DNA from: Lacinutrix sp. WUR7
GTDB taxonomy: Bacteria; Bacteroidota; Bacteroidia; Flavobacteriales; Flavobacteriaceae
Assembly (NCBI RefSeq): GCF_016864015.1
Contig: NZ_CP045067.1
Span: 3,606,001-3,670,000, forward strand
Direction of reading: 5' to 3'
DNA length: 64,000 nt
In this document: positions 7,357 through 17,000 of the stretch, piece by piece
Position numbering within the stretch: the first letter of the stretch is position 1
Layout: each line of letters begins with the position of its first letter
Notes under the pieces: model-generated
Told to the model about the DNA's origin: nothing
What the model saw: the letters and a program-made list of their open reading frames with translations, nothing else
The model's database searches: none
Position numbers and translations under genes: made by a program

Positions 7357-9747
7357 ATGTTTGCTATACTTAAAAAAGAAATCAACTCCTTCTTCGCTTC
7401 ACCAATAGGTTATTTGGTGATTGCTATATTTTTATTGCTAAACGGTTTATTCCTTTGGTTATTTAAAGGAGAATTCAATATTCTAGATAATGGTTTTGCC
7501 GATTTATCTTCCTTCTTTTTACTAGCACCTTGGATTCTTATTTTCCTAATTCCCGCAGTAACCATGCGCAGTTTTAGTGACGAGAAAAAACAAGGAACGC
7601 TAGAACTTTTACTTACCAAACCTATTAGTAAATTACACATTGTACTTGGAAAATATTTTGGCGCATTGGTATTAATATTAATCGCGCTTTTACCAACACT
7701 ACTTTATGTATATACAGTAAACCAACTTGGTAGTCCGCAAGGAAATCTAGATATTGGTAGCACACTTGGCTCCTATTTTGGCTTATTATTTCTAGTCGCA
7801 GCGTATACCGCAATTGGCTTATTTACTTCTAGTATCACTGATAATCAAATTGTAGCATTTATTACTTCGGTATTTTTATGTTTCCTTTTTTATATTGGTT
7901 TTCAAGGTATTGCCGACTATATGTCTAGCACTTTTGTAGAGCAATTAGGCATGAGTGCACACTATAAAAGCATGAGTCGTGGTGTTTTAGATACTCGAGA
8001 TATTGTTTACTTTTTAAGTGTCACTGTTTTATTTATTTTCTTCACTTCTAGAAAAATTCAAACAAAACCATTTGTAAAAAAGGACTATGCAATCTTTCTT
8101 TTATTGCCTTTAGGTCTTTTGGTTTTCAATATATTTTCAGCGAAAAGCGGATTATACCAACGCTATGATTTAACGCAAGACAAACGTTATACCATTAGTG
8201 ATGCTGCTTTACAGATTATAGATAAGGTAGAATCGCCAATTTTAGTAGATGTATTTTTAGAAGGCGAAGATTTTCCTACGGAATTTAGACGACTTAAAAA
8301 CGAAACGAAGCAACTGCTGGAAGAATTTGAAGCACAGAATGCTAACATCAAATTTCATTTCATCAATCCGATTGCAGACGAAGCAACTCGCGAACGCAGC
8401 ATGCAACAGTTAAATGATCGCGGTTTAATCCCAATGCAATTAACCGTTCAAGAAAGTGGAAAGTCTAGCCAAGCAGTAATTTTCCCTTGGGCTTTAGCGA
8501 GTCATAATGGGGAAACGGTTAAAATCCCTTTAGTAAAAACGAAGATTGGAGCGACACAACAAGAATTAGTAACCAACTCCGTACAGCATTTAGAATATGC
8601 TTTTGCCGATGGATTTAGCAAATTAGTAAATCCGAAAAAACGCAAAGTATCCATACTAAGAGGAAATAATCAATTAGAAGATAAATACATTTTCGATTTT
8701 GTAAAAACGATTGGCGACTACTATTTTATTGCTCCTTTTACTTTAGATAGCGTTGCAACCAATCCGCAAAAAACATCCAAAGCGTTAAATGCATTCGATT
8801 TAATTATTTCGGCAAAACCTACTGAAGCATTCACTGAAAAAGAAAAACTGGTCTTAGATCAATTTACTATGAAAGGCGGAAAAAGCCTTTGGTTAGTAGA
8901 TGCTGTAGCGATAGAAAAAGACAGCTTGTATAATCCGACAGGAAAAGGTGTTGCAACTGCTAGAAATTTAAATCTTACCGATTTCTTTTTTAAGTATGGT
9001 GTTCGTATTAATCCATCTTTGGTAAACGACCTCTACTCTGCTCCAATCACTTTAGCTTCTGGAGAAGGTAGTCAATCGCAATTCCAGCAACTTCCTTGGT
9101 ACTATTCGCCATTAGTAAATGCAGAAAGTAAGCATGCGATTACCAATAATTTAAATTTGGTGAAGTTTGATTTTGCGAATCCAATAGACACCTTAAAAAA
9201 CAATATTGATAAGACTATTCTCTTAAAAAGCTCTGTGCTTACTAAGCTAGATGGTACACCACGTGAGGTGAGTTTAGAAATGACACAAAAAGAACCGGAC
9301 CCTACACAATATGACAAAGGCAGTCAGAATCTTGCGGTGTTGTTAGAAGGAGAATTTACTTCGGTATACAACAATAGAATAAAGCCATTTGCTTTAGAAA
9401 ACGAATTAAATACCAGCATACCTACTAAAATGATTGTCATTGCAGATGGGGATATTATTAAAAATGATGTGGGTAGAAACGGACCAGAAGAACTTGGTTT
9501 TGATAAATGGACTGGACAAACCTACGGAAACAAAGAATTCCTACTAAACGCCGTAAACTACTTATTAGACGACGATGGACTTATAAACATTCGCACAAAA
9601 GAAATTGCGGTAGCTTTTTTAGATCCTAAAAAAGTAGCATCCGAAAAAGCAAAATGGCAAATAGTAAATATTCTGTTACCATTAGTTTTATTAGGTGTTT
9701 TCGGATTTATTTTTAATTTCTTCCGAAGAAAAAAGTATGCGAAATAG
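7357..9747 (+). CDS. GldF-GldG fusion, gliding-motility ABC transporter membrane protein
   Basis: 796 residues, in one open frame. Residues 1-235 are GldF: LKKEINSFFASPIGYLVIAIFLLLNGLFLW, then ITMRSF-type MRSFSDEKKQGTLELLLTKP and six membrane spans. Residues about 245-770 are GldG: one span, YDLTQDKRYTISDAAL, then the GXGXXA/DUF4350-like extracytoplasmic region and a last span at 772-790 followed by RRKKYAK. With GldA (ATPase, not in this window) it would make the ABC transporter needed for gliding and linked to T9SS function. In Flavobacterium johnsoniae the two parts are separate genes. Here the short GldG N-terminus is missing and the junction lies near FTSRKIQTKPFVKKD. The following gene is dnaN, an arrangement I recall from other flavobacteria. 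Confidence 0.9.
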   Translation: MFAILKKEINSFFASPIGYLVIAIFLLLNGLFLWLFKGEFNILDNGFADLSSFFLLAPWILIFLIPAVTMRSFSDEKKQGTLELLLTKPISKLHIVLGKYFGALVLILIALLPTLLYVYTVNQLGSPQGNLDIGSTLGSYFGLLFLVAAYTAIGLFTSSITDNQIVAFITSVFLCFLFYIGFQGIADYMSSTFVEQLGMSAHYKSMSRGVLDTRDIVYFLSVTVLFIFFTSRKIQTKPFVKKDYAIFLLLPLGLLVFNIFSAKSGLYQRYDLTQDKRYTISDAALQIIDKVESPILVDVFLEGEDFPTEFRRLKNETKQLLEEFEAQNANIKFHFINPIADEATRERSMQQLNDRGLIPMQLTVQESGKSSQAVIFPWALASHNGETVKIPLVKTKIGATQQELVTNSVQHLEYAFADGFSKLVNPKKRKVSILRGNNQLEDKYIFDFVKTIGDYYFIAPFTLDSVATNPQKTSKALNAFDLIISAKPTEAFTEKEKLVLDQFTMKGGKSLWLVDAVAIEKDSLYNPTGKGVATARNLNLTDFFFKYGVRINPSLVNDLYSAPITLASGEGSQSQFQQLPWYYSPLVNAESKHAITNNLNLVKFDFANPIDTLKNNIDKTILLKSSVLTKLDGTPREVSLEMTQKEPDPTQYDKGSQNLAVLLEGEFTSVYNNRIKPFALENELNTSIPTKMIVIADGDIIKNDVGRNGPEELGFDKWTGQTYGNKEFLLNAVNYLLDDDGLINIRTKEIAVAFLDPKKVASEKAKWQIVNILLPLVLLGVFGFIFNFFRRKKYAK

Positions 9748-9769
9748 TATCTAGAAAACAATAAAAAGT

Positions 9770-9787
9770 TTCCTGCCTTCGCAGGAA
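9770..9787. repeat. Dispersed palindrome TTCCTGCCTTCGCAGGAA
   Basis: A near-perfect hairpin between gldFG and dnaN. The same element recurs at 10999-11018 (inverted, degenerate), 11119-11138 and 31741-31760 (degenerate). It may also end gldFG transcription, though no T run follows. Confidence 0.85.
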
Positions 9788-9876
9788 TAAATGTTAATAA
9801 GTTTGTTTCCATTTTCACTAGCTTTAGAATATATTTGTATCTATTCAATATTGAAACGAATTAACGTATTATATAC

Positions 9877-10995
9877 ATGAAATTTATAGTATCAAGTACC
9901 TATTTACTAAAACAATTACAAGTTCTTGGAGGTGTAATTAACAGCTCGAACACTTTACCGATTTTAGATAATTTTCTATTCGAATTAAATCATAACGAAC
10001 TAACAGTTTCTGCAAGTGATTTAGAAACTACCATGTCTTCTAAACTAGATGTAGAAAGTGATAATGAAGGTAGCGTTGCAGTTCCTGCTCGTTTACTTTT
10101 AGACACTTTAAAGACTTTTCCGGAGCAACCGTTAACTTTTGTTGTAGAAGAAAATAACACGATAGAAATTAGCTCTAACCATGGTAAGTATGCATTAGCA
10201 TATGCAGATGGTGCTGAGTTTCCAAAAGCTGTAGCATTAGAAAACCCTAGTTCGACAACCATTTCTGGAGATATTTTAGCAACAGCAATTAGCAAAACTA
10301 TTTTTGCTGCTGGAAACGATGATTTACGTCCGGTAATGAGTGGTGTGTTTTTTCAGTTCTCTACAGAAGGTTTAACCTTTGTTGCAACAGATGCACATAA
10401 ACTAGTAAAATACACGCGTGCAGATGTACAAGCTAGCCAAGTTGCAGAATTCATTATGCCTAAAAAACCTTTAAATCTTTTAAAAGGAATTTTAGCTGCT
10501 AGTGATGATGCTGTAACTATTGAATACAACGACTCTAATGCGAAGTTTACTTTTGAAAACACCGAATTAGTTTGTAGATTAATTGATGGAAAATATCCGA
10601 ACTACGAAGCAGTAATTCCTAAAGAGAATCCGAATAAATTAAGTATTGACAGAACACAATTTTTAAACTCTGTGCGTCGTGTTAGTATTTTCTCTAACAA
10701 AACAACACACCAAATACGTTTAAAAATTGCTGGAGCAGAACTTAATATTTCTGCTGAAGATATCGATTATTCTAACAAAGCAGAAGAACGTTTAACTTGT
10801 GATTATCAAGGGGATGATATGCAAATTGGTTTTAACTCTCGTTTTTTAACAGAGATGTTAAACAATCTAACTTCAGACGAAGTACAATTAGAAATGAGTT
10901 TACCAAACAGAGCTGGAATTTTAACTCCTGTAGATGGATTAGATGAAGGAGAACAAGTTACTATGTTAGTAATGCCTGTGATGTTAAATAGCTAG
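9877..10995 (+). CDS. dnaN: DNA polymerase III subunit beta (sliding clamp)
   Basis: The replication clamp, acting as a head-to-tail homodimer around DNA. It is 372 residues with three repeated clamp folds; recognisable pieces are FIVSSTYLLKQLQVLGGVI at the N-terminus, FAAGNDDLRPVMSGVFF in domain 2, LVCRLIDGKYPNYEAVIP, and the C-terminal tail VTMLVMPVMLNS. A promoter is visible: -7 box TATATTTG at 9830-9837. The gene is not beside dnaA, which is usual in this phylum. Confidence 0.97.
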   Translation: MKFIVSSTYLLKQLQVLGGVINSSNTLPILDNFLFELNHNELTVSASDLETTMSSKLDVESDNEGSVAVPARLLLDTLKTFPEQPLTFVVEENNTIEISSNHGKYALAYADGAEFPKAVALENPSSTTISGDILATAISKTIFAAGNDDLRPVMSGVFFQFSTEGLTFVATDAHKLVKYTRADVQASQVAEFIMPKKPLNLLKGILAASDDAVTIEYNDSNAKFTFENTELVCRLIDGKYPNYEAVIPKENPNKLSIDRTQFLNSVRRVSIFSNKTTHQIRLKIAGAELNISAEDIDYSNKAEERLTCDYQGDDMQIGFNSRFLTEMLNNLTSDEVQLEMSLPNRAGILTPVDGLDEGEQVTMLVMPVMLNS

Positions 10996-10998
10996 TAA

Positions 10999-11181
10999 AT
11001 TCCTGCGAAGGCAAGAATCTATTTACAGAGAACACAAAATATATTATTAAACTAAAGCGCACTCTTAGAATGCGCTTTTTTTGCTTTTAGAACGGATTTA
11101 TTAAACCTAATAATTGAGATTCCTGCCTTCGCAGGAATTATGTTATTAAACTAAAACGCATTCTTAGGATGCGCTTTTTTT
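10999..11181. terminator. Two consecutive near-identical terminators with palindromes after dnaN
   Basis: Between dnaN and the next gene (about 320 bp) there is no ORF of note. The first hairpin, 11054-11082, has stem AAAGCGCA/TGCGCTTT and a T run. A second, 11153-11181, repeats the same loop and flanks with changes (CGCA/TGCG stem, T7). Each is preceded by a copy of the TTCCTGCCTTCGCAGGAA element (10999-11018 and 11119-11138). The unit palindrome + terminator is therefore duplicated. Confidence 0.8.
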
Positions 11182-11315
11182 GTTTATTACATTATTATCC
11201 AGTTACTATTTTAATATTGTGCTCTTTTCATTACTTTTACGCGTACCAATAACCTCATAATGATTCCCTTAAATCTAGTGATTGGTATTTTATTAAATTA
11301 ATTAATCTAACAATA

Positions 11316-11660
11316 ATGAAAAGTAGAATACATCTATTCTTACTGGTGATACTTTGCGCTTTACAGTTCTCTTGTAAAGATAGTAGCAATGCCTTAATTG
11401 GAGAATGGTTACGCCATGATTTTAAGGCCAATTCTGAATACAAATTAACTTTTGAGGAAAACAATACTGGATACATAGTAGATCAACAAACTACAGGACA
11501 AGGTATTATTTCTAATATTGTTTCTATAGACTGGAAAGTCGATAAGGATAAATTAACCATAACTCAAAATGACAAAGACATAGTCACCACTTTTAAGTTT
11601 ACCTCGAATGGTAATCTATTATTGTCAGATTTTTCAGCATTCGATTTTATAAAGCAATAA
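11316..11660 (+). CDS. Small lipocalin-like lipoprotein
   Basis: 114 residues with a lipoprotein signal (lipobox QFSC, about residue 20). After it, LIGEWLRHDF, YKLTFEENNTGYI and WKVDKDKLTI form a short antiparallel-strand pattern like the lipocalin-like/DUF-type stress lipoproteins of Bacteroidota. No binding residues can be named. It is followed by a strong terminator. Single-gene unit. Confidence 0.75.
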   Translation: MKSRIHLFLLVILCALQFSCKDSSNALIGEWLRHDFKANSEYKLTFEENNTGYIVDQQTTGQGIISNIVSIDWKVDKDKLTITQNDKDIVTTFKFTSNGNLLLSDFSAFDFIKQ

Positions 11661-11686
11661 TGGCTTTAGCATGCTTTATATAAAAT

Positions 11687-11717
11687 AAAAAACGCAACCT
11701 TTTCAGGTTGCGTTTTT
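11687..11717. terminator. Rho-independent terminator
   Basis: Stem AACGCAACCT / AGGTTGCGTT with a TTTC loop, A run on the left and T run on the right; it can serve both strands (lipoprotein gene on plus, glycine-rich membrane gene on minus). Confidence 0.9.
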
Positions 11718-11740
11718 CTTTATCTAAGTAATTAACTAAC

Positions 11741-12024
11741 TAATAAAATTAAAAGATAAAGGTATTTATTATGATGTTTTATTTTCTTCTATGTTTGTTT
11801 TTTCAAGTATTAGGCTTCCGTAAATAATGGCTATTATAAGACCTAAAATCATTCCTATAATTATTCCGTAACTAACCCAAGTGGAAACATCGTTCTTTAT
11901 ACTTCCTATAACTGCTCCCGTAGTTACTCCAAAAGAAGAACCTAATGCGATTCCTAGTCCAATATATTTTGTGAACTTGCTTTCCTTTTTCATATTCCTA
12001 ATTAATAAAATTAAAAGATAAAGG
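11741..12024. repeat. 22-bp direct repeat bracketing a small membrane gene
   Basis: Identical 22-bp copies at 11741-11762 and 12003-12024 (both read TAATAAAATTAAAAG and go on to AAGG). The right copy encodes the last residues (LSFNFIN) of the DUF4870 gene. The left copy, on the far side of the 74-residue gene, can be read as the same C-terminal peptide. The block between the copies is one small gene. Confidence 0.8.
11769..11993 (-). CDS. Small membrane protein with glycine-rich spans
   Basis: 74 residues from ATG at 11993. An upstream in-frame start at 12062 would lie inside the DUF4870 gene and is unlikely. Two membrane spans: IGLGIALGSSFGVTTGAVIG, which has small-residue spacing like glycine-zipper proteins, and YGIIIGMILGLIIAIIYGSLIL. 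The tail is charged (EKTNIEENKTS). Function unknown. It starts 4 nt after the stop of the DUF4870 gene and lies between 22-bp direct repeats. Confidence 0.65.
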   Translation of the reverse strand: MKKESKFTKYIGLGIALGSSFGVTTGAVIGSIKNDVSTWVSYGIIIGMILGLIIAIIYGSLILEKTNIEENKTS

Positions 12025-12339
12025 ATAGGTTGGTGTTTCCCCATTACTTGCTTTAATAGCATTTATAATAGGAAAGATTATAGATATAATTCCTAAAACC
12101 ATAAAACCTAAAAGTCCTAATCCGAATAAAAGAATTAATGGCACGCAAATTATACAATATACAATTAAGCTCAACTGAAAATTAATGATGTTTTTACCAT
12201 GCACATCCATTTGCTGTACTTTTTCTTTTTGAGTAACCCAAAGAATAAGCGGAAGAATTAAACTACCAAAACCAGTAACTAATGTAATTAATTGGCTTAA
12301 ATGGGTAATAACTAAAAGTTGTTTGTCTTCTCTTTTCAT
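11998..12339 (-). CDS. DUF4870 (Tic20-like) membrane protein
   Basis: 113 residues, three or four spans. The opening LLVITHLSQLITLVTGFGSLILPLILWVTQK and the pattern DVHGKNIINFQLSL followed by a glycine-rich span and INAIKASNGETPTYPLSF are typical for DUF4870. It is an inner-membrane protein of unknown function. Its last codons are duplicated on the other side of the next gene. Confidence 0.88.
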   Translation of the reverse strand: MKREDKQLLVITHLSQLITLVTGFGSLILPLILWVTQKEKVQQMDVHGKNIINFQLSLIVYCIICVPLILLFGLGLLGFMVLGIISIIFPIINAIKASNGETPTYPLSFNFIN

Positions 12340-12411
12340 GATGATTGATTTATTGATTGATACTTATAGGACGCACCGAATCATAAAATGTTACAACAAT
12401 CCATAAAAAAA

Positions 12412-12825
12412 TTAATGCGGCAGTTTCTCTTTTAATACACCATAAAGAAAAGTACCAAGTACTGCCGAGGCTAATACAATGAGTATTGGAACAAAACCAG
12501 CACCGACAAGCACAAAAATGGGTCCCGGACATGCGCCAGCTAAAGCCCAACCAAGTCCAAAAATGATTCCACCAATCATATACCTCGAAAATGATTTTTC
12601 TTTAGGAAGGATCACAATGGGATTACCATCTATAGATTTTATTTTATAATGTTTTATTACTTGCACAAATACGATTCCGAAAGCTAAAGCCGTTCCTATG
12701 ATTCCATACATGTGGAAGGATTGAAACTGAAACATTTCGTAAATACGAAACCACGAAGCAGCTTCCGATTTGTACATAATTATTCCGAAGAAAAAACCAA
12801 CAAGGATATATAAAATGCTTTTCAT
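12412..12825 (-). CDS. YeeE/YedE-type transporter half (DUF6691-like), sulfur uptake
   Basis: 137 residues with four spans. GLGWALAGACPGPIFVLVGAG carries the cysteine motif (ACPGP) of the C-terminal half of thiosulfate/sulfur transporters. Together with the gene 2 nt upstream it rebuilds a full YeeE/YedE (TsuA/PmpAB-like) channel. Inner membrane. The likely role is movement of thiosulfate or reduced sulfur. It is last in the TolC-RND operon direction. Confidence 0.85.
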   Translation of the reverse strand: MKSILYILVGFFFGIIMYKSEAASWFRIYEMFQFQSFHMYGIIGTALAFGIVFVQVIKHYKIKSIDGNPIVILPKEKSFSRYMIGGIIFGLGWALAGACPGPIFVLVGAGFVPILIVLASAVLGTFLYGVLKEKLPH

Positions 12826-12827
12826 CT

Positions 12828-13382
12828 TTAAAATATTAGAGGGAATAATAAATGAACCATAGCCAATCCGCCAATAAAAAAGCCAATAACAGCAATTAAG
12901 GAAGGCAATTGTAAATTACTTAAACCAGAAATAGCGTGACCAGAAGTACAACCTCCAGCATAACGAGCGCCAAAACCAATGAGTACCCCTCCAACTATTA
13001 AAATAAGTATCGTTTTTATATCGCTTAAAGCGGAAATAGAGAATAACTCTCTAGGCATATATTGATTTTCAGTAGAAATATTTATGCTTGCTAAAGATGC
13101 TTTTGTAGCTTCACTAATTGCAGGCATTTCCCCATTAGATAAATAATGAGAAGCGACAAAACCGCCTAGAATAGCTCCTACTACCACCAATAAATTCCAT
13201 TTATCAGATTTCCAATCGGATTGAAAAAAAGGACTTACTTTTCCTGCACCACAAGCAGCACAAAAAGTTTTTAAGTTAGAGGACATTCCAAATTTTTTCC
13301 CCATTAACAATAGGATTAGCATGGTGCACGCTATTAAAAAGCCCGAAAGATACCAAGGCCAAGGTTGTAAGAAAAATTCCAT
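12828..13382 (-). CDS. YeeE/YedE-type transporter half, sulfur uptake
   Basis: 184 residues, about five spans. It contains the family motif GARYAGGCTSGHAISGLSNLQLPSL with the conserved cysteine, and an N-terminal CAACGAG stretch with extra cysteines. It pairs with the following half-transporter (2-nt gap). A -7-like box TACTTTTG on the minus strand at 13397-13404, 15 nt before the start, suggests that it can also be transcribed on its own. Confidence 0.88.
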   Translation of the reverse strand: MEFFLQPWPWYLSGFLIACTMLILLLMGKKFGMSSNLKTFCAACGAGKVSPFFQSDWKSDKWNLLVVVGAILGGFVASHYLSNGEMPAISEATKASLASINISTENQYMPRELFSISALSDIKTILILIVGGVLIGFGARYAGGCTSGHAISGLSNLQLPSLIAVIGFFIGGLAMVHLLFPLIF

Positions 13383-13454
13383 AAATAAATTTTCGGCAAA
13401 AGTACATGCTAAAAATCTATTTATAGAACTTATATCTAATAAAAATATGGAGTT

Positions 13455-13664
13455 TTATTTTACACTACAACTTGCTCCTTCTTTTTTAATACCGAACTTT
13501 ACTAATATTGTTTCTAACAAACACCATTTTGTAAAAGCCGATTGTATTAAATTCACGCCAATAAACACGGTAAACCACATCCATTTTGGACTCACATATA
13601 CAGAAAGCACAACGCTTAACAAAACCATTACACCTACTATAACTCTAAAATATGTATTTAACAT
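13455..13664 (-). CDS. DUF2892 (YgaP-like) inner-membrane protein
   Basis: 69 residues, two membrane spans; VKWMWFTVFIGVNLIQSAFTKWCLLETILVKFGIK-type sequence with a WC motif is characteristic of DUF2892, which is often fused to or beside rhodaneses. It probably works with the neighbouring sulfur transporter halves. A paralog lies at 47408-47614. Confidence 0.85.
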   Translation of the reverse strand: MLNTYFRVIVGVMVLLSVVLSVYVSPKWMWFTVFIGVNLIQSAFTKWCLLETILVKFGIKKEGASCSVK

Positions 13665-13682
13665 TTTAATTAATTTTTAAAT

Positions 13683-13988
13683 TTATATAAATTTCTCAAT
13701 AGGAACCACTACCGCTTTTAAAGGAGTTTTAGTTTCTAGATTTGAATTAAATTCTTTTATTAAAAGAAATAAAGCATCAATATTTTCGTCTTCAGTAAAA
13801 GAAAAAAACAGACTCGATTCATTCCCTCCTTTTTCTGCTGAAAACCAATTTGAAGCCATTAATAACGAGGATCCATTTTTGTATCCTTCGATATCAGAAC
13901 TACTAAAGTTTTCAATATTTGCTTTTTTGAAAAGCTTTAAAACCTCTTTTTCAAATTCTTCTACCGCTGTAACAATTACTAATTTCAT
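13683..13988 (-). CDS. PII-like small regulatory protein
   Basis: 101 residues. The first strand MKLVIVTAVEEFEKEVLKLFKKANIENFSSSDIEGYK follows the PII fold (GlnK-like), but the T-loop and uridylylation tyrosine of true GlnB/GlnK are not visible. It belongs to the group of PII-like proteins encoded beside transporters, here the RND pump upstream. It may be a soluble trimer that regulates the pump or the sulfur channel, which is inference from context. Confidence 0.7.
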   Translation of the reverse strand: MKLVIVTAVEEFEKEVLKLFKKANIENFSSSDIEGYKNGSSLLMASNWFSAEKGGNESSLFFSFTEDENIDALFLLIKEFNSNLETKTPLKAVVVPIEKFI

Positions 13989-14004
13989 TTGTTTACAATT
14001 TATT

Positions 14005-14078
14005 GTCCGTTCGAGCGCATTCGAAAACTCTTTTCAACTAATTCGCTAAATATAGATCTCGACCGCGTTCGACTAGAC
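14005..14078. repeat. Imperfect inverted repeat of the CTTCGACTGCGCTC family
   Basis: Arms GTTCGAGCGCATTCGA (from about 14009) and CTCGACCGCGTTCGAC (14058-14073) lie between the RND gene and the PII-like gene. This is a degenerate relative of the element at 3331. Confidence 0.6.
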
Positions 14079-14084
14079 AAGTTA

Positions 14085-17000
14085 TTATTTAAAATTCTTT
14101 TTCTCTATCATATAGTAAACTAATGGAACCACCAATAAAGTCAGCACGGTAGACACAATAGTTCCTCCCATTAACGAGATTGCTAATCCTTGAAAAATGG
14201 GATCAAACAGTATCACGAATGCACCAATAACCACCGTTCCTGCTGTTAATAGAATTGGCGTTGTACGTACTGCTCCTGCTTCAATACAAGCTTGTTTTAG
14301 TGGTACACCTTCCGTAGTTCTTAGGTTAATAAAGTCAATAAGTAATACGGAATTTCTAACCATAATTCCAGCTAAAGCAATCATACCTATAAAAGAAGTT
14401 GCTGTAAAAAATGCGCCCATTATCCAGTGTCCCAGAATAATTCCGATTAAGGATAAAGGAATAGCAACCATCATTACAATTGGTGCTTTAAAGTTTTGAA
14501 ACCAACCTACAATTAAGATATATATTAAGATAATAGCTCCTAAAAAGGCAATTCCTAAGTCTCTAAAAACTTCTAAAGTAATTTGCCATTCTCCATCCCA
14601 TTTTACCGTATAATTATCTTCAAAATCAGGTTGCCCTAAATACATTTCGTTTAATTCATAACCTTTTGGTAATGGAATTTCTTTCAACTTTTCTTCCATT
14701 CCAAGAATAGCATACGCCGGACTTTCTAATTCTCCTGCCATATCTGCCATCACATACACCACGCGTTTTTGGTTTTTACGGTAAATGCTTTTTGCTGCAG
14801 TCGTTTCCGTAATGGTTACCAAATCTGCAATAGGCACCATATTACCTTGTTTCGATTTCACCTTTAATTGTGAAATATCACTTATGGTCGATTTTTCCTT
14901 TTCATCTAAAGCCAATACCAAACCAACTTGGTTCACCGCATTTTCATCATATAACGTTGTAATCGCTCTATTAGACAATGCCATATTCATGGTATATGCA
15001 ATTTGCTGTGGTGCTACACCATACAACATTGCTTTTTCTTTATTAATATCGAATTGATATTCGGTTTGATCTGCTTCCACCATCCAATCAATATCTACCA
15101 CATCCGCCGTGTTTTTTAATATATCCTGAACGCTATTGGCTATTCTAATCTGCTCATTATAATCTGGTCCATACACTTCTGCAACAATAGTGGACATAAC
15201 TGGTGGTCCTGGTGGCACTTCTACCAATTTAATATTTGCGTTATACTTCGCTGCAATCTTCTGAATGTCTGGACGCATTAACTTAGCAATATCATGACTT
15301 TGCGCGGTACGTTCTTCTTTATCAATTAAATTCACTTGAATATCTGCCATATTTGATCCGCCACGTAAATCGTAATGACGTACCAAACCGTTGAAAGTAA
15401 TTGGAGCTGAAGTACCTACATAATTTTGATAATTCACTACTTCTGGTCGCGTAGATAGGTATTGCGATACTTCTTGTGCTACAACTCCTGTTCGCTCTAA
15501 GGTGGTACCTTCTGGCATATCGATCACTACTTGAAATTCATTTTTATTATCAAAAGGCAACATTTTTACTGCAACCGATTTAGTAAAAAATAATACCATC
15601 GTTGCCATTAACACCAAAAATGTTCCTCCTAAAAACAACCAACGTTTTGCTTTACTTTCTAATAACGGACGCTCAAACCTATTATAAATTCTATAAATAA
15701 GCGTGTCTTCAACCGCTTTTTCTGGTTTCTCTTCTGCTCCTTTTTTATCTTTTTCTCTTAAGAAAATATAGCCTAAATATGGCGTGATCGTTAATGCTAC
15801 AAACAAGGATAATATCATAGCTATCGATGCACCAATTGGCATTGGCGCCATATACGGACCCATTAATCCGGAAACAAAAGCCATAGGTAAAACAGACGCT
15901 ATTACCGTAAATGTTGCTAAAATGGTTGGATTCCCAACTTCATTTATCGCATACAAAGCGGCTTGCTTAAATGGCAAGCGTTTCATCTTGAAATGCCTGT
16001 GCATATTTTCGGCAATAATAATCGAGTCATCCACCACAATTCCGGTTACAAATACTAAAGCAAATAAAGTAATACGGTTTAGTGTATAATCCATCATATA
16101 GTAACTCAATAAGGTCAAAGCAAACGTAATTGGAACGGATAAAAACACGACCAATCCGCCTCGCCATCCCATTGCTAGCATCACCACAAGGGTTACAGCA
16201 AAGATAGAACCAATAAGGTGCCAAAGTAATTCGGATACTTTATGCGATGCTGTTTCCCCATAATTTCTAGTCACTTCCACATGTACATCATCCGGAATTA
16301 AAGTAGTACGTAAATGATCCACTTTATCAATAATAACTTCTGCAATTTTCATCGCATCTGCTCCTTTTCTTTTTGCTACTGAAATAGTTACTGCAGGATA
16401 TTCCGATTTATAATCTGCCGATTTCACACTTCCTTTTCCGTAACCTAAACTCACATAATTTTGTGGTACTTCTGGTCCATCAATAATTTTAGCGACTTGT
16501 TTTAAATATATGGGCTGATTTTGTTGCACACCAACTACTAAATTTTCAACATCTGTAACCGAAGCTAAAAAAGCTCCTGTATTTACTAAAAATTCGGTAT
16601 CATTTTTATCAAAACTACCAGCACTTAATTGGCTGTTATTCGCTTTAATCATTTCTGAAACCGATAAGAAATCCAATCCGCTTGCAGCCAACTTATCTTT
16701 GTCTAGAACCACCCGTAATTGACGATCTCTACCACCAATTTTATGCGTAACAGCGACGTCGTTAATCTTTTTAATTTCAGCTTCCAACTCTTGCCCCATT
16801 TGATTTAACTGGTAATCGTCGTAATTTTCACTCCACAACGTTAAACCCAACATTGGCACATCATCAATAGCACGTGTTTTCACCAATGGAAACGTAACAC
16901 CAGCAGGCATTTGATCCATGTGCTTATTAATTTCGTTGTATAATTTCACAAAAGAGCGTTCAATATCTTCGCCAACATAAAACTGTACAATGACCATTCC

